From: Paraglomus occultum
Taxonomy: Eukaryota; Glomeromycota; Glomeromycetes; Paraglomerales; Paraglomeraceae
DNA: 51,416 nucleotides
Assembly (NCBI GenBank): GCA_910592205.1
Contig: CAJVPJ010000062.1
Span: forward strand, 1-51,416
Direction of reading: 5' to 3'
Shown here: positions 11,501 through 22,724 of the stretch, piece after piece
How positions within the stretch are numbered: position 1 is the stretch's first letter
How the letters are laid out: every line of letters begins with the position of its first letter
The notes under the pieces: generated by a model
Told to the model about the DNA's origin: nothing
The model's input: the letters and a program-made list of their open reading frames with translations, nothing else
Databases searched by the model: none
Made by a program: the position numbers and the translations under genes

Positions 11501-12527
11501 GTCACGACCGATACCCTCTCGGCAATTACCTGTTCTGATTGATCAATGGTTTTAAGGAAAAGCGTAGCTTTTTGAAGTATTTGGGTTTTAAAATGGCTTA
11601 CAGCATCCCACTGGCGTTGCACTACTGGAAAGCTGGTCTTAAGAATTAAATAAATTCACTTTAGAGAAATCACGGAATATTATTGGAATTATAAATATAC
11701 AGAAAAAAAATTACCGGTATGCTAAATGGCATAGATTCATTATGAACTTGAAGGTTTTTGTAAACCCGCTTTGCAATAAGGTAAAGACGGCTTGCATTGA
11801 GATATTTATGACTCTCTAAAGATCTCCATATCTGTAAAAATGTCAAAATCTTATTACTTAATACGATCATAAAATACACTCCATTCACGTTTATTACCTG
11901 TTCGGGTACATCAACTAGTAACTTGATTTGTGCAGCAGTAGAATATAGATGATATTTCTTATCATCTGTAATAAAGTTGAATCCCAACTTTAGTGTTGAC
12001 TATAGATCGCCATTCCCAGGCATGAATGCGAAATTCTAATATACCATTTGTTCCTTTTTTTTCATCTTGTAACTGAACGCTAACATCTTGCTTAAGAGTC
12101 TTGACATCACAGGAGTTTTGCATTTGAAGTAACTTTTCTTCAATCGACAACGAGCATTGACGCATGTTCACAATACTATCGGCGGCATCTATTAGATCTC
12201 TATAACGCTCTCTGTGATCGGATGTTTACGTAACTGATTAATATATTAATTATGAGATGGAAATTGTAATGAGAAACGTCTTATGCTTACCCAACCATGA
12301 GCCTCAATTCTTGTTTTTTGTTCCCTATATCTGTTCTGTGACGAATTTTCGAATGAATTATTTGCTTTTAAAATACAAAACTGATATTAAATAGAGACAG
12401 TCGAGACTATGAACCTAGTTTTCTTTTCCAGCAATCTCAGCTCGGGAATACTGTATCGAACAAATAACTCGTCTGCATTTGTAGCTGTTGATAAATCAAC
12501 GCTGAAATGAGGAGATGTTACTGACAT
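8594..12527 (-). CDS. COG1: Conserved oligomeric Golgi complex subunit 1
   Basis: A multi-exon gene for COG subunit 1, part of the eight-subunit tether for retrograde vesicle traffic within the Golgi. The start (12527) gives 'MSVTSPHFSVDLSTATNADE' and leads to 'YSIPELRLLEKK'. Later exons give 'NKKQELRLMVG', 'VNMRQCSLSIEEKLL' and 'YHLYSTAAQIKLLVDVPEQ', then 'RSLESHKYLNASRLYLI', which is the classic Vps51/COG1 N-terminal order. The large central exon (10739-11455) carries 'RYLPESIQTLTPFLHMTG' and 'WIDHVIDEFEGGK'. The end is spliced: 'IDPIDLAVFEPLLNKNIDRH', then a last exon with 'VAPQAARFTLLPISHKRKEG' stopping at 8594. Introns are mostly 60-120 bases. Frames join without breaks where checked, so the gene looks functional. 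Exact boundaries in the 10.4-10.7 kb part were not resolved. Confidence 0.85.
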
Positions 12528-15062
12528 TTCGTAAAAGGTATAATAATGTGTATAATATTATAGAGAGAGTAATAGTAAGCAAGTGTCAAGCGAGTATTCA
12601 ATAATGTTACACCAAATAATTATCCTATCCTATCACATAACCCGCCCAGAGCGATATTATCGCGAGCATTTCTTTTAATAGACTTATTTACTTTGTAATA
12701 TATGATTACGCTGTGATTCAGCAAGCAATTGTGATTCGTCTATTGAGAGTAAAATGCATATTTTGTCGCTGCGCTCGATAAAATCAGCCTTGTTTCTTGT
12801 TAACTATTAACGTCTTTTTTCTTGTAGTTTGCGAAACTTATTTTCGTTTACTCGATGCGTTATGTAGGATTTATTTTCTAACAAATTCTGTCAGGAATAT
12901 GAAGAACTAATTGGCTAGTAAATACTTGTTATATTGACCCTCTCTTATATCGAGCACAACGTTTTCTCTTATCGAATGTCACTTTTTTATATCAGGCATT
13001 TTTATTGTATTTGTTTCTTATACACGTTATCGAGAGATAAACTTCTTATGCGAACGGAATTAATACAGAGCTAGTCGTCGAGTCCGAAAGAAACATTATT
13101 TCTTTTATCGAAGGTTTCTTATAATAATAACGGATTTTATTTGTAGTTTAAATTAATTCGTGGTAACCATTTTGTCTATTACTTTGATTACAGATGCGTA
13201 TCGACTTTACAAGCAATTTCTTCTTTAGATATTTATTGTTAAAATAAGCGACAATATTATAATGTTTCGTGCCATGATGGCTTTTAGCGTATTGACATAC
13301 AGGTATTTCCCTACGGAGGGAATCATTGATCGTAGCTCGGTTTTGTTTTTTCTGACATTGAATAGACAGTTATTAAGTTGCGAGAAATTACAAGTAATTA
13401 CGTGCGTATCGATGACAACACGGTCTGGATTTTGATCGGTCTCTCTGTTTATACTATTCCAGTTAGATTAATTTTCCAAAAACGATTATATAACAAAAAA
13501 TTGCCAGCCAAAGGTAAACGCAATTATAAGCAATTATGTTCTTGTTCCTTTGTAGGTAGTTTTTTTATAAAGGGTTTTACTAATAATAATGTTCTTTATA
13601 AGAGGTTGTTCTCTTATAGAGGGTTCTTTTATGGAGTGTCGACTGTACTTCCAAATGCCGAAATAAATCATCCATTCTGACATGCAATTCAGACGGTTCG
13701 AGCTCCTGCTGCTCAATGTTACTCAGGCTTCTCGTCGGTAACAGCATTAACTAGCTGACAACCATCCCAATGGTCCTGTTTGGTGTATCGTCGTATCAGA
13801 TTATCGCGATAGGCTGCTGCTCTGGAATGGTTATAGAAGTCATATTTTATAATAACAATTTTATTTTAACAAAATTAATGGTATTATTTATTAATAATTT
13901 AACAGAAAAAGCAGGAGTGAGTGTACGTACGTTCATAATCCAGCTATTACTATGGTCGAATTTATCGCATGTGACAAGCCTCAAGGTGGAAAAGAAATAG
14001 GTAAATATAAAGCTTATTTAATATTTATTTATATTTTAACATATTAATGTATATATACATATACTATTACTACTTTTAACTATAAATTACCGTTGTCTTG
14101 TGAATGACTGTCATTATAAGCTGGATAAATGGCTTTGTAAAATTATCGTGTAATATTACTACTTGAATTTCGCACTCAAGGAATGTCCGAGACATATGTA
14201 CATGTTTCATTGTCATTTTCAATCCATAAGGCACGTGAGCATCCCTGGTGTCAAATAGTAATTTGTACAGAAGAATACACAAGCAAAATTATGGTTATAT
14301 TCATAGACGTGTTTTTCTGTCCTCCATGTAAAAGAGAGATTATTCCCTTACAGGACTTGTTATTACCTAATTTAAACTCTGCTTAATGTGGCATTAGTTG
14401 AATTTGACATAATAATAATCCATTATATTAATATTAACCGCTGATTTATTATTCATCTGCAAGTAAACATGGATCTGTGCCACTTGTAATAGTTACCAGA
14501 GTACCCGGCGGCTATGAACGTCTTTTTTATTAAGTCATTTTGAGGTTTGCAGATTTAATAAGATGGAATGTATAAGTAAGGGATTGTGAGGGAAAGGAAA
14601 GTGGGTTCTCTCTTCCCTTCTCCAAAGTGGTTGAAGAGAGAGATGGAAATAGATGATGATTAGGATAGAAATCGTAAATATGTAAGTAAAACTCGTCTTT
14701 TCTTTTTTGGTATGGTCATACTTTTCTATACAACAGGAGTCCTTTGAAATGTAATGTAATAGTAGCTGATGACTGTACAAATATCTTTATACAAACTTTT
14801 TTTGAAAAAACAAACAAATAAATAAATATTCAAGTAAGAATGAGGCGAGAGTAGGGGGGAGGTGTGTGGAGTTAGCGTGGGAATGAGTGTGAGTGATTCA
14901 ACGCGATGGTAAATGTCCAGGCGTTTGACTTTATAATAAAGTCTTCATTATGTTCTGACAAAGTTGAATTAGTTTCTATGCCGCAATGTTCCGCGCATCA
15001 TCATCTTGAGAAACACGTGATTATTACTTCTCGATTAAACTAACCTTTGGAACAACTCAGAA
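12528..15062. other. Gene-poor AT-rich intergenic region
   Basis: About 2.5 kb between the COG1 start and the end of the F-box gene. The open frames inside (such as plus 13378-13680 and 13770-14000, minus 14076-14282 and 14535-14780) show no recognisable domain and are probably chance. The left part should hold the COG1 promoter. A scattered short motif of 'ttcttatNNNgag' type occurs at 12940-13640 (separate entry). A purine-rich stretch lies at 14820-14895. Confidence 0.5.
12941..13637. repeat. Dispersed 'tcttat-cga/gag' motif cluster
   Basis: A short motif recurs in one orientation at 12941-12954 (tctcttatatcgag), 12965-12976, 13026-13034, 13101-13112, 13592-13605, 13611-13623 and 13624-13636. 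It resembles the internal sub-repeats at the ends of pogo/Tigger-type elements, but no transposase frame or opposed terminal repeat was found. It is probably an old, decayed non-autonomous element. Confidence 0.35.
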
Positions 15063-16894
15063 TCAAACAACGTATCTCAAGAACTGCCTTACGCTTTGCT
15101 TCAACCCAAGGTCTTTATGTTGTTGCCTCAGATAATCGTGAACGATAAGACACTGATACCCATAACAAACGATCCATGAATCGAACCATAATGTCTCCAA
15201 TTTAGCGCGAGTGCTCTGCAAGAATTGTTGCATGACCTCATCAGGCATCTCGATACAAACGTTCAGGTGTTGCATACTGCTTGGCATTAAAAACCCGAGT
15301 TCGGGCCATGAATCTTTAATCTGCACTCCCGTACGCTGCGTTGATTTAAATAAACTGAGACTCCTCAACTGGCAGGTAGATTGTTTAAAGATAGCTGCCA
15401 AATGTTGTATCTGAGATCGAGCAATGGGTGCACCGAGGAGAACAATATCAGGACAATATCGTGCAACAGTCTCGATTATCTTTGTAGAATGTACATCAAC
15501 ATAGCTACTGCTGTTGTTATTGTCTGCGTTGCCATCTTGCCGACTGTTCTCGATCGGCTTGAAAAACACTTCGCGGAGATTTGTTGGATTCGTTTCGATA
15601 AGACTAATCACTAATTCGTCCCAATTATACGTCGACTCTTCGATATAAATTTTTCTGAGCAACGGAAATCGAGCATGCGCAAGGGGATACAAGTGTTCGT
15701 CCATCGTTGCTGAGCTGCAGTATCGGATAATCAATTGCTGAAGATTGACACACTTGGCTATACCATCCCATCGAATGGGGCCGAGCATATCATCACTTCC
15801 ATTGAAATCGATATAGATTAGTTCGAGGGAAGTAAGCGTTCGGTATTGACTTGGCAAACATGTAATGGCCTTCCGGGGCGTGCATCCATGTCCGAACAGT
15901 TTAAACCGCTTTAGATTCGTCTGCGACTTTATAAACGAAGACAAATATTGCTCTTCGATGTAATTTGGCGGAGGGGAAAAGGCATAGTCTATAATTTCTA
16001 ATTCTTCTATATTTGTGGCTGATTGGGAGAGATGAGCAAATATCGTGAAATCGGTTATGTAGTGTAAAGACAGCTTTTGTAAAGACGAAAAGGGTGATCT
16101 TTCTGAAGGAAGTGAGCGCAATAAATCAGGGTATTCTCTCCATATTTCCTTGTCGCCCCAGTCAAACGAGAGTGACTGGATACCAGAGATGAGCATGACA
16201 TGGCTTACTATAATTCTCCATGCTCGCAAGCTTAATTCTTGTGCAAGTGTCGGACTGATTATCGAGCAAGACGTATGGGTTGAACGGATAAATATATAGA
16301 ACAAGAAAACAATCAACGTAAACATGAAAAGACAAACAAAATTAACGTCACTTACTCTTGTTGAATTCTGTCAACCCATTTTTGCACAGCATTAAACAAT
16401 TCACCCAAACTCAATGCCCTCAAATGCTCAGTGTATTTAAACGCTGGCTGTCTTTCATCAACCCATTCAACGTCTTTCCTAAAACGACAAAGTTCTTCAT
16501 CATTCAGACACTTTAAGAAATTATCGATTACCAATGTCTCTTTTAAATGTTCTAATGGCATTCTCCAATAGAATGCAACCGCTGCATGTGCCCACGAACG
16601 ACATACTAGCAAACAATTAAAGAGCGTGGGATAATCGCACTGAAATGTTCGAAATATTTCGAAAAGACAGTCGGTTGGAAGTGAACGTGTTTTTGGTCGA
16701 TTGCCGATAATTGCAGAGCTGGCGAGTGGAGAGGTGTCGGAAACAGAAATTCTATGACTCCTAAAGTAAGGAGGAGAGGATTGCGAGCCCACGGCCGAAG
16801 TAGACATGGATCTTTTGTGAAGAACGTTTCGTATTGTCAAGCTACTGCTTCGTAGACGCCTAATCGTGCTTATCTTAGTCTTCTTCGTGGACAT
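15063..16894 (-). CDS. F-box/LRR-like protein
   Basis: Two exons. Exon 1 (16894-16356) has a Ser-rich start and an F-box: 'RSLPTDCLFEIFRTF' then 'LFNCLLVCRSWAHAAVAFYW', at about residues 68-112. The intron has a GTAAGT donor at 16355 and an acceptor ending at 16255. Splicing restores the frame as 'RIQQD-PTLAQELSLRAW'. Exon 2 (16254-15063) holds irregular leucine-rich repeats ('LQKLSLHYITDFT', 'TNIEELEIIDY', 'LTSLELIYIDF', 'VNLQQLIIRYC'). The total is about 576 residues. F-box proteins bind SKP1 and use their repeats to bring substrates to an SCF ubiquitin ligase. The substrate is unknown. Such genes are strongly expanded in Glomeromycotina. The frame is intact, so the gene is probably functional. 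Confidence 0.75.
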
Positions 16895-17891
16895 TATATA
16901 ATCTGTTGATGATGTGAGACGGGATGATACGTTGAACTATCCGAAATAGTTCTGCGGAAAAAAAATTTTTAATATTACTTAAGGGCCCTGGGAATAAAAG
17001 GAAGGAAAGCGAAAAACTAGTTAGGAGAGGGACAGATTATCATAAACCAGTGGTGGATATCCCTCAGCATTCATCAAGCGCATATAAACCAGTAATGCAA
17101 ATGATCACAAATATAGTCGGAAGCCGTTTGTATTGTGTTCGGATGCCTCAGGACTGAATAATGAACAACTTTTTTGAGTAAACAGCAATGATATCAGTAC
17201 AGTATATTACACACAGTTTGTCATTATATATGCCGAATAGACTTTGAATGGCTATATATGCAATGACACCATTCTAAATCTGTTGGTTTCATATTCATCT
17301 GGGCTTGCGATTCGTTCTGGACTGTTTGAAACTTTACATTCTTTTCGGATATTCATTTGGTAAATACCGTGATTGGTTCTTCTGGATACACGACAGATTG
17401 TACAGTCACGAGTTATTTACATTCGTTAATACAAAATATTTGACTAAACGGAAAGAAACTCCTCACACAAAGGAGGAAGAAGGGGATAGTTCTTTATCCT
17501 TGATGTAGTTCAATGCAAAGAGTACAGGTAAACATTATCTATTAGCGTGTCACAGATTAGTATTAGGATAACAAACGGAATTCTATGGATCGCCCGTGCA
17601 TTATATGTATCTGGTCTCCTATACGGGAGTCGGTTAATTTAGATACTTATAACACTAAGGTTTTCAATTGTACACCGCAAGAGGGTGAAAAAAAAAACCA
17701 GATAGTGTAATTAATTTTAGTGCATACCAAAACGTAATGAAAAACATGTCATCTGTTAATATCAAGGGTTTAGTGCTTTGCTTTGCATGTTTTATATGAA
17801 TACAAGAATAATAATGTAGCGTATTACGTCACATCATTGCTATTGTTGAAGGGTCTTGATCTCGGCAGCGGGTAATTCTTTTAATTAAGTG
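16895..17891. other. Intergenic region
   Basis: About 1 kb between the start of the F-box gene and the stop codon of the ZNF511-like gene. It should contain the F-box promoter near 16.9-17.1 kb. The plus frame at 17305-17508 has no recognisable features. No RNA gene was seen. Confidence 0.5.
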
Positions 17892-19040
17892 TTAGACAGT
17901 ATCTCCCTTGGCGGTATCGATAATTTCCATCTCGTCAATTTTTTCATCAACTTCCATGCCGGTATTACCAGTGTCCTTTATCTTATCCTTTGCCTTTGCT
18001 CGGCCTCTTCCTTTAACCCATCCTCTTCCTCTTGCTCGATCATCTTTCTTAGCCTTTGGCGAAGAATTATCCGATTGTGGTTGTCGATATATGGTTGGAG
18101 GCACACCATTGCCAAAAGAGACTTTTTTGGGTACCAGTCTCATCCTTGACATTGAAGAGACTAACCCTTCCATACTAGCGGGTTCATCATGAGAGGTCGA
18201 CGCAGACGTTGACGAGGATGGAAGCGATGCTGATTGTCTGTTTATCTGTCTACTAATAAAACGGTAGATCGTCAATATAGCAATCAGGCGTGTAAATATG
18301 TCATAGAGAGTATTTACGTGTTCCGGCCCCGGGATTGTGTCTGTTGACGGCGAATGCTATACGGCACGATTCCGTATTTGATAATCGCAAAGTAAAACTT
18401 CTTTGGGTATTTATGCGCGTCAATGGTATGCAATCGTCTCATTTTCACCGTTGAAAACTTCTTTTTACATCCCTCAACGAAGCATTCGTACTATTCATGA
18501 ATAAACGAGTTCAAAGCGTTAGGCCATAATATCATAGATGCACATTCAACCGCCAATCCCTATCGTTCAAAACCTGTTTATTAACCTACCACTTTCTCAC
18601 CTCGTTCTCTTCGCAATTGCACAAGAGTACTGTGAATCTCATTCAAATGTAACTCGAGGAATCGCTGCTTTGGGAAAACAGCCTTACACTCCGAACAGAC
18701 ATGTCTGTGAGATGCATTATAGTGTGATTCATATGCCGCCGCAGTTGGAAAGTATAAAGGGTTCCGTTTACACCAGGGTTGTTGTGTACATACAACTGGC
18801 GAAGTAAAGCTGCGATAAAAAGCGAATTAGTATAAAAGTAAAGCTTGGAACTCTCGTTGTCATGAAGCGCGAGCTTGCATACCCAGTTATGTTATCTATC
18901 TCCTTTTTAATATACTCTTGATCTTTAGGAATGATTGCCTGTTTCATTAACCATAGTGCACGTATTTCGAGGTTTCCTAGTTGGAAAAAAATGTCGTCGG
19001 GTGAAAATTTACGCTTCAGTGGAAGAGCCAACAGTGCCAT
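17892..19040 (-). CDS. ZNF511-like C2H2 zinc-finger protein
   Basis: Four exons join in phase to 303 residues: 19040-18883, 18809-18590, 18490-18318 and 18252-17892. The protein follows the animal ZNF511 plan. A first degenerate finger ends in 'AAYESHYNASH', a second is 'CSECKAVFPKQRFLELHLNE' plus 'IH', and a third is 'YECFVEGCKKKFS' followed by His residues in 'RRLHTIDAHKYP'. The C-terminal part has 'VPKKVSFGNGVPPTIYR', matching the conserved 'FGxG' block near the end of ZNF511. The tail is rich in Lys, Arg and Gly. The family is nuclear with a poorly known role. The gene is divergent from the polyprenol reductase gene, with 184 bases between start codons. Confidence in the family is good; function is not established. 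Confidence 0.8.
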
Positions 19041-19224
19041 GTATAATCTCTTCGAGATTTCTCACTTATTGTAGTAGATTGATTGGATCTGTGGGGGTGC
19101 AGCCAACTTTCAATGTTTTTTTAAAATTGTACGTTTCGTTATTATATGGCACACCTCCCGGTTATCACGTGCAGTTATTGACAGATAAGGATAGATTGTG
19201 ATTGAACTTTTAATATTAGCAGCC
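19041..19224. promoter_or_regulatory. Bidirectional promoter region
   Basis: Only 184 bases separate the minus-strand ZNF511-like ATG (19040) from the plus-strand reductase ATG (19225), so both promoters must share this space or overlap coding sequence. This is inferred from gene layout; no defined element was recognised. Confidence 0.5.
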
Positions 19225-20214
19225 ATGTTGCCACTGCTTACACTCTTACGCCTCTACTATTTAACACTGATCAGCACGTCATCTATATCCACAGTAGTCC
19301 CAACCTTACGTGCCTCACTTCTCAAATATGGTAAAACGTATTCCGCAGAAGCTGCTCCTGTCCTGGGCAGAGTTACAGTTGCTAAATCTTTATTTTGGCA
19401 GTTTTATGTTATTGGATTCATTTGGGTATCCCTTCTCTTGGTTGACATTTTATATTTGAGATTTAGCTTTATACCATGGCTTGTCCATATATGGTGTGAT
19501 GAAAGCGATTATGATGCATATTACAGACAAGATACTGATGTGTGTCTGATAGGCTTGATGATGCTGTTTATACAAGTGTCTAGGAGAGGTTATGAATGCT
19601 TTTTTGTGGAAAAACCAAGCAAGGATGCTAGGATGCATATAGGACACTACCTCGTCGGAATAACATTTTATCTGGTTACAGGCTTGGCTGTGTGCATCGA
19701 AGGTTTTGGAAATTTAGGCGTATTTGATGTCAACGGTAAATGAAAGCAGCTGTAGCGGCTCGAGATTTGATCCCATAGAACCTGATTTTACGTATGCACA
19801 CGGCTCACTATACTTTTATTCATCATAGCATCTTTTCTAGTGTTTCCATTGGTAACTTCTCTGGTTAAACCCAAGATTATTTTTTCTGCCATTCTCTTTG
19901 TCATTGCTTCATATCATCAACACAAGCTACACAAAATATTAGCATCATTACGCGGACCCAACTCTCCCAAATACTCCGTGACAAAAGGGGATTGGTTTGA
20001 TCACATTTCTAGTGCACATTATTTTGCTGAAATATTAATCTATTTGAGTTTTGTCATGCTTAACAACGGGGAAAATATCACATTATGGCTAGCGTTCTTG
20101 TGGACAATTGTTGGATTGGGCGTTACTGCTAGAGAGAATGATCAGTGGGGAAAGGAAAAATTTAAGGAAGATTGGCCCCGAAACCGTTATGTCATTATTC
20201 CTTGGATTTATTAG
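19225..20214 (+). CDS. DFG10: Polyprenol reductase, DFG10/SRD5A3 type
   Basis: Two exons, 19225-19735 and 19841-20214, joined in phase (GT at 19736, AG at 19839-19840), give about 294 residues. It is a multi-pass ER membrane protein of the steroid 5-alpha-reductase C-terminal family. Diagnostic parts are 'QVSRRGYECFFVEKPS', the NADPH-site region 'KGDWFDHISSAHYFAEILIY' and the typical end 'KFKEDWPRNRYVIIPWIY'. SRD5A3/DFG10 reduces the alpha-isoprene unit of polyprenol to make dolichol for N-glycosylation. The open frame reaches back to 19198, but the first ATG is at 19225 and is preferred. The region before the conserved core has four or five hydrophobic helices. The frame is intact. Confidence 0.85.
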
Positions 20215-20751
20215 ATCTTACAAATGATAATAAAATGGGGGAAAGGTTGCAGGGTTGTATTTCATTAATCCATTCGACCATGCTTAATTCTGGCCCTAGT
20301 TTAGTTTACTTTGTCTGATTTATTATTACCCAATGAGCCTTCCTTACTCACTTAATATTAAGGCACAGATTACAAATGACAAGATAATGTTGTACAAGAA
20401 CTTGGCCCCCGCCTGGACTTTAACAAAGCACCAACTCATGATCAATACTTACTTCTGTAATTGCACATTTATAAGAAAGAAAACCATTGATTTATTGCAC
20501 TCGAATATTCGAACAAACCAAGCCTTTTATCTGATGGCATCTGCAAAGCGTTTACTCATTGAATAAACTCGGTCCTTTTGTTAGGTTTAAGTTCAAAAGG
20601 ACTGTCAGTTATAATTTATCTTGATCGATAACAGAGAAATACCAATATTTACCTTTAATTCTCGTATATTGTTTGATACCTCTGCTCGTTTTTCATCTGT
20701 ATCATGATCTTAGATCAAAAAAGCAATGAGTGTCGCGTATATAAACTAACA
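20215..20751. other. Convergent intergenic region with hairpin
   Basis: Lies between the stop codons of the reductase (20214) and the CCDC77-like gene (20752). It includes a 9-base perfect inverted repeat, 20572-20580 with 20594-20602 (gtccttttg / caaaaggac, 13-base loop), that could form a hairpin in either 3' UTR. The plus frame at 20333-20566 is probably chance. Confidence 0.45.
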
Positions 20752-22469
20752 TTACTTCATCAGCAAATTGCCACAGAACCCACCCAGTGTTGCATATTCA
20801 TCAATCGGTGCGTGTTTCAACATTTGTCTTTCCAGTCCATTCATCACCTGGCTGATCATTGTTATTTCATTCGTGAATTCTTCCAAGTCGTAATTGCGAC
20901 GCTTTTCCAACGTCTTGTAGCTATTCGATTCAATCTCAATTACTTCTTTATGTCTGCTTTATAAATCATTAAACAAATTTCCTTACTTAGCAGTTAAACT
21001 ATCTAGTTTCCTCTGTAATAGCTCAACGGTTTTACGAGATGAGGTTTCCACTTGTTCCTTCTCTAACTGCAAAAAAGAGTACGATTGGTGATACATTTGA
21101 GGTTCTAGAAAAATCAATACAATTTTACCTTCAAACTTCTAAGTTTTTCTTCATATTTTCCAGCCTGTTGTCGAAGTTCATTTTTAACATTCTCGTACTT
21201 TTTCGACATTGTAGCTTCTACCATTTGCGCCTAAATTTTCCATATTGTTATATCAATTTCCGCGGCATTATTATAAATTCAACAACCACATACCCTTTCT
21301 GCTGCTTCTTTTCTCTCTTCTACAATCATTGACTTCAGGTCAGTTATTTCTTGCAATAATCTCGCTTCCTCCTCTTTCAATCTACGTTCCTCTAATTTCC
21401 TATCCTTTCTTGCTTGCAAAAGTTCTAGTGACAAAATCATCTTGTAAGAAGCTGTACCAACAGATTGAGACAAGAAGTGTCAACGTTCAAACCTCGTGTA
21501 TTTTCTTTACAAAATTTCTCTAGATTTTGTGTCTTTGTCGTCAGTTCTTGTATTCTACGCGTATCATATTCTCGTTGTCTATTTGTTGCCTCAGCATTTG
21601 TTTGTTTATCCGCTTGCAAGTCAACTATAATCCCTTCATATTGTTGTTTCTGGTATACACGATATCGACGTGAATGCGTTTTAGATGACTGCATGTACGA
21701 ATAAAAAATATTACAAGACGATATCGACCTGCTCCTCGCATTGCTTTTCTAATGCTTTCACTCGTATTTTTAAAAAGTTAATTTCATCATCTCTAGAGTC
21801 CCTTTGTCTTGCCTTTTTCTAAAATTCGGGTAAAATTCTCAGCATTCAGCCCAAACTTTGTAGAATCAAAGCAATCAATCGTATGAGATTACCGTACAGT
21901 CGTAAGTTTTTCGCCTTCATCGCCAGATTGCGTTATCGACAATAGATATCGAATTTTCCGTCGATCTTGAGATTCCTGAACTTTGGTGAATGTCATTGAA
22001 GTTGAGAATAAAGCACATACTATTGTTTCTTCAAAGAAAATTACGCGTAATAATCTATACTTTTCAGTTTGTCATTCTCGGCGGCAACCTTTATATAATT
22101 TCGGCGCTCGTTCGCGTAAAGTGATTGGACATCACTCAAAGTCCTGCGCACGTCTGTCAACTCTTGTGATATTCGATTTAATTCCCATGTGAGCTTATGA
22201 TGGTCTTCGAAAGACACTGTGCATTGATTAATCAGTTCAATGGCGCGTTGATACTCGTCTTCAGATTTTTCTTTTCGGTATAAACAACGAATATGTACAT
22301 TAGATAGTTCGTCGAATATAAATGCGTGTCGGCGAAAAATTATGTCAATTTACTTTACGTGAGCGTCCCTCGTACGCTAATCAAGATACATACCAACACG
22401 TTCTTTGTAATAACATAATAATTTTTCGGATAATGGCAACTTGTGGATTTCCGTATATGAATCGACCAT
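20752..22469 (-). CDS. CCDC77-like coiled-coil protein
   Basis: A minus-strand gene with about eight short exons encodes a nearly continuous coiled coil. The order of blocks matches animal CCDC77: 'HKLPLSEKLLCYYKERV', then 'FEDHHKLTWELNRISQEL' and 'LSDVQSLYANERRNY', then 'AAENDKLK' with 'SQDRRKIRYLLSITQSGD', then long Glu/Arg/Gln helices, and finally 'SYKTLEKRRNYDLEEF' before the stop at 20752. In animals CCDC77 is a centrosome-associated protein. The start is uncertain: ATG at 22469 is in the conserved frame, while an earlier ATG (22546) is in another frame and would need a splice. The gene is divergent from ataxin-10. The assignment rests on recalled motif order, not a search. Confidence 0.65.
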
Positions 22470-22724
22470 TTGTAAATATAAAGTTTTGAATTATCCATCG
22501 TGTTAGTATTTTCTTTTGCACGTGGCACTGATTGACGGGCGATCATCGAATTTGGAAATTTCCCTAGTTGAAACTGTTATCAACACATTTCGAAAGGCAT
22601 AACGCTTGCTGTCTGAGTTATCCTGTGACAATCTGAATGTGGTATATTAACATGATGTGCTCTTGCAATCATCGGTCAAAAAAAAAACCAGTTAACACGA
22701 CATTTCTAATTTCTGCTTGCAGTG
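22470..22724. promoter_or_regulatory. Bidirectional promoter region
   Basis: 255 bases separate the CCDC77-like start and the ataxin-10 start. The sequence just before the latter (22705-22722, pyrimidine-rich ending in 'gcttgcag') looks like a splice acceptor, so ataxin-10 may have an intron in its leader. No promoter element is identified. Confidence 0.45.

Noticed and set aside
13690-13720. A 'ggttcgagctcc' word like a tRNA B-box
   Set aside because: No matching A-box or cloverleaf arms at the right distance.
13378-14386. Several open frames of 65-100 codons on both strands
   Set aside because: No domain resemblance, no splice-linked partner exons, and low-complexity AT-driven composition.
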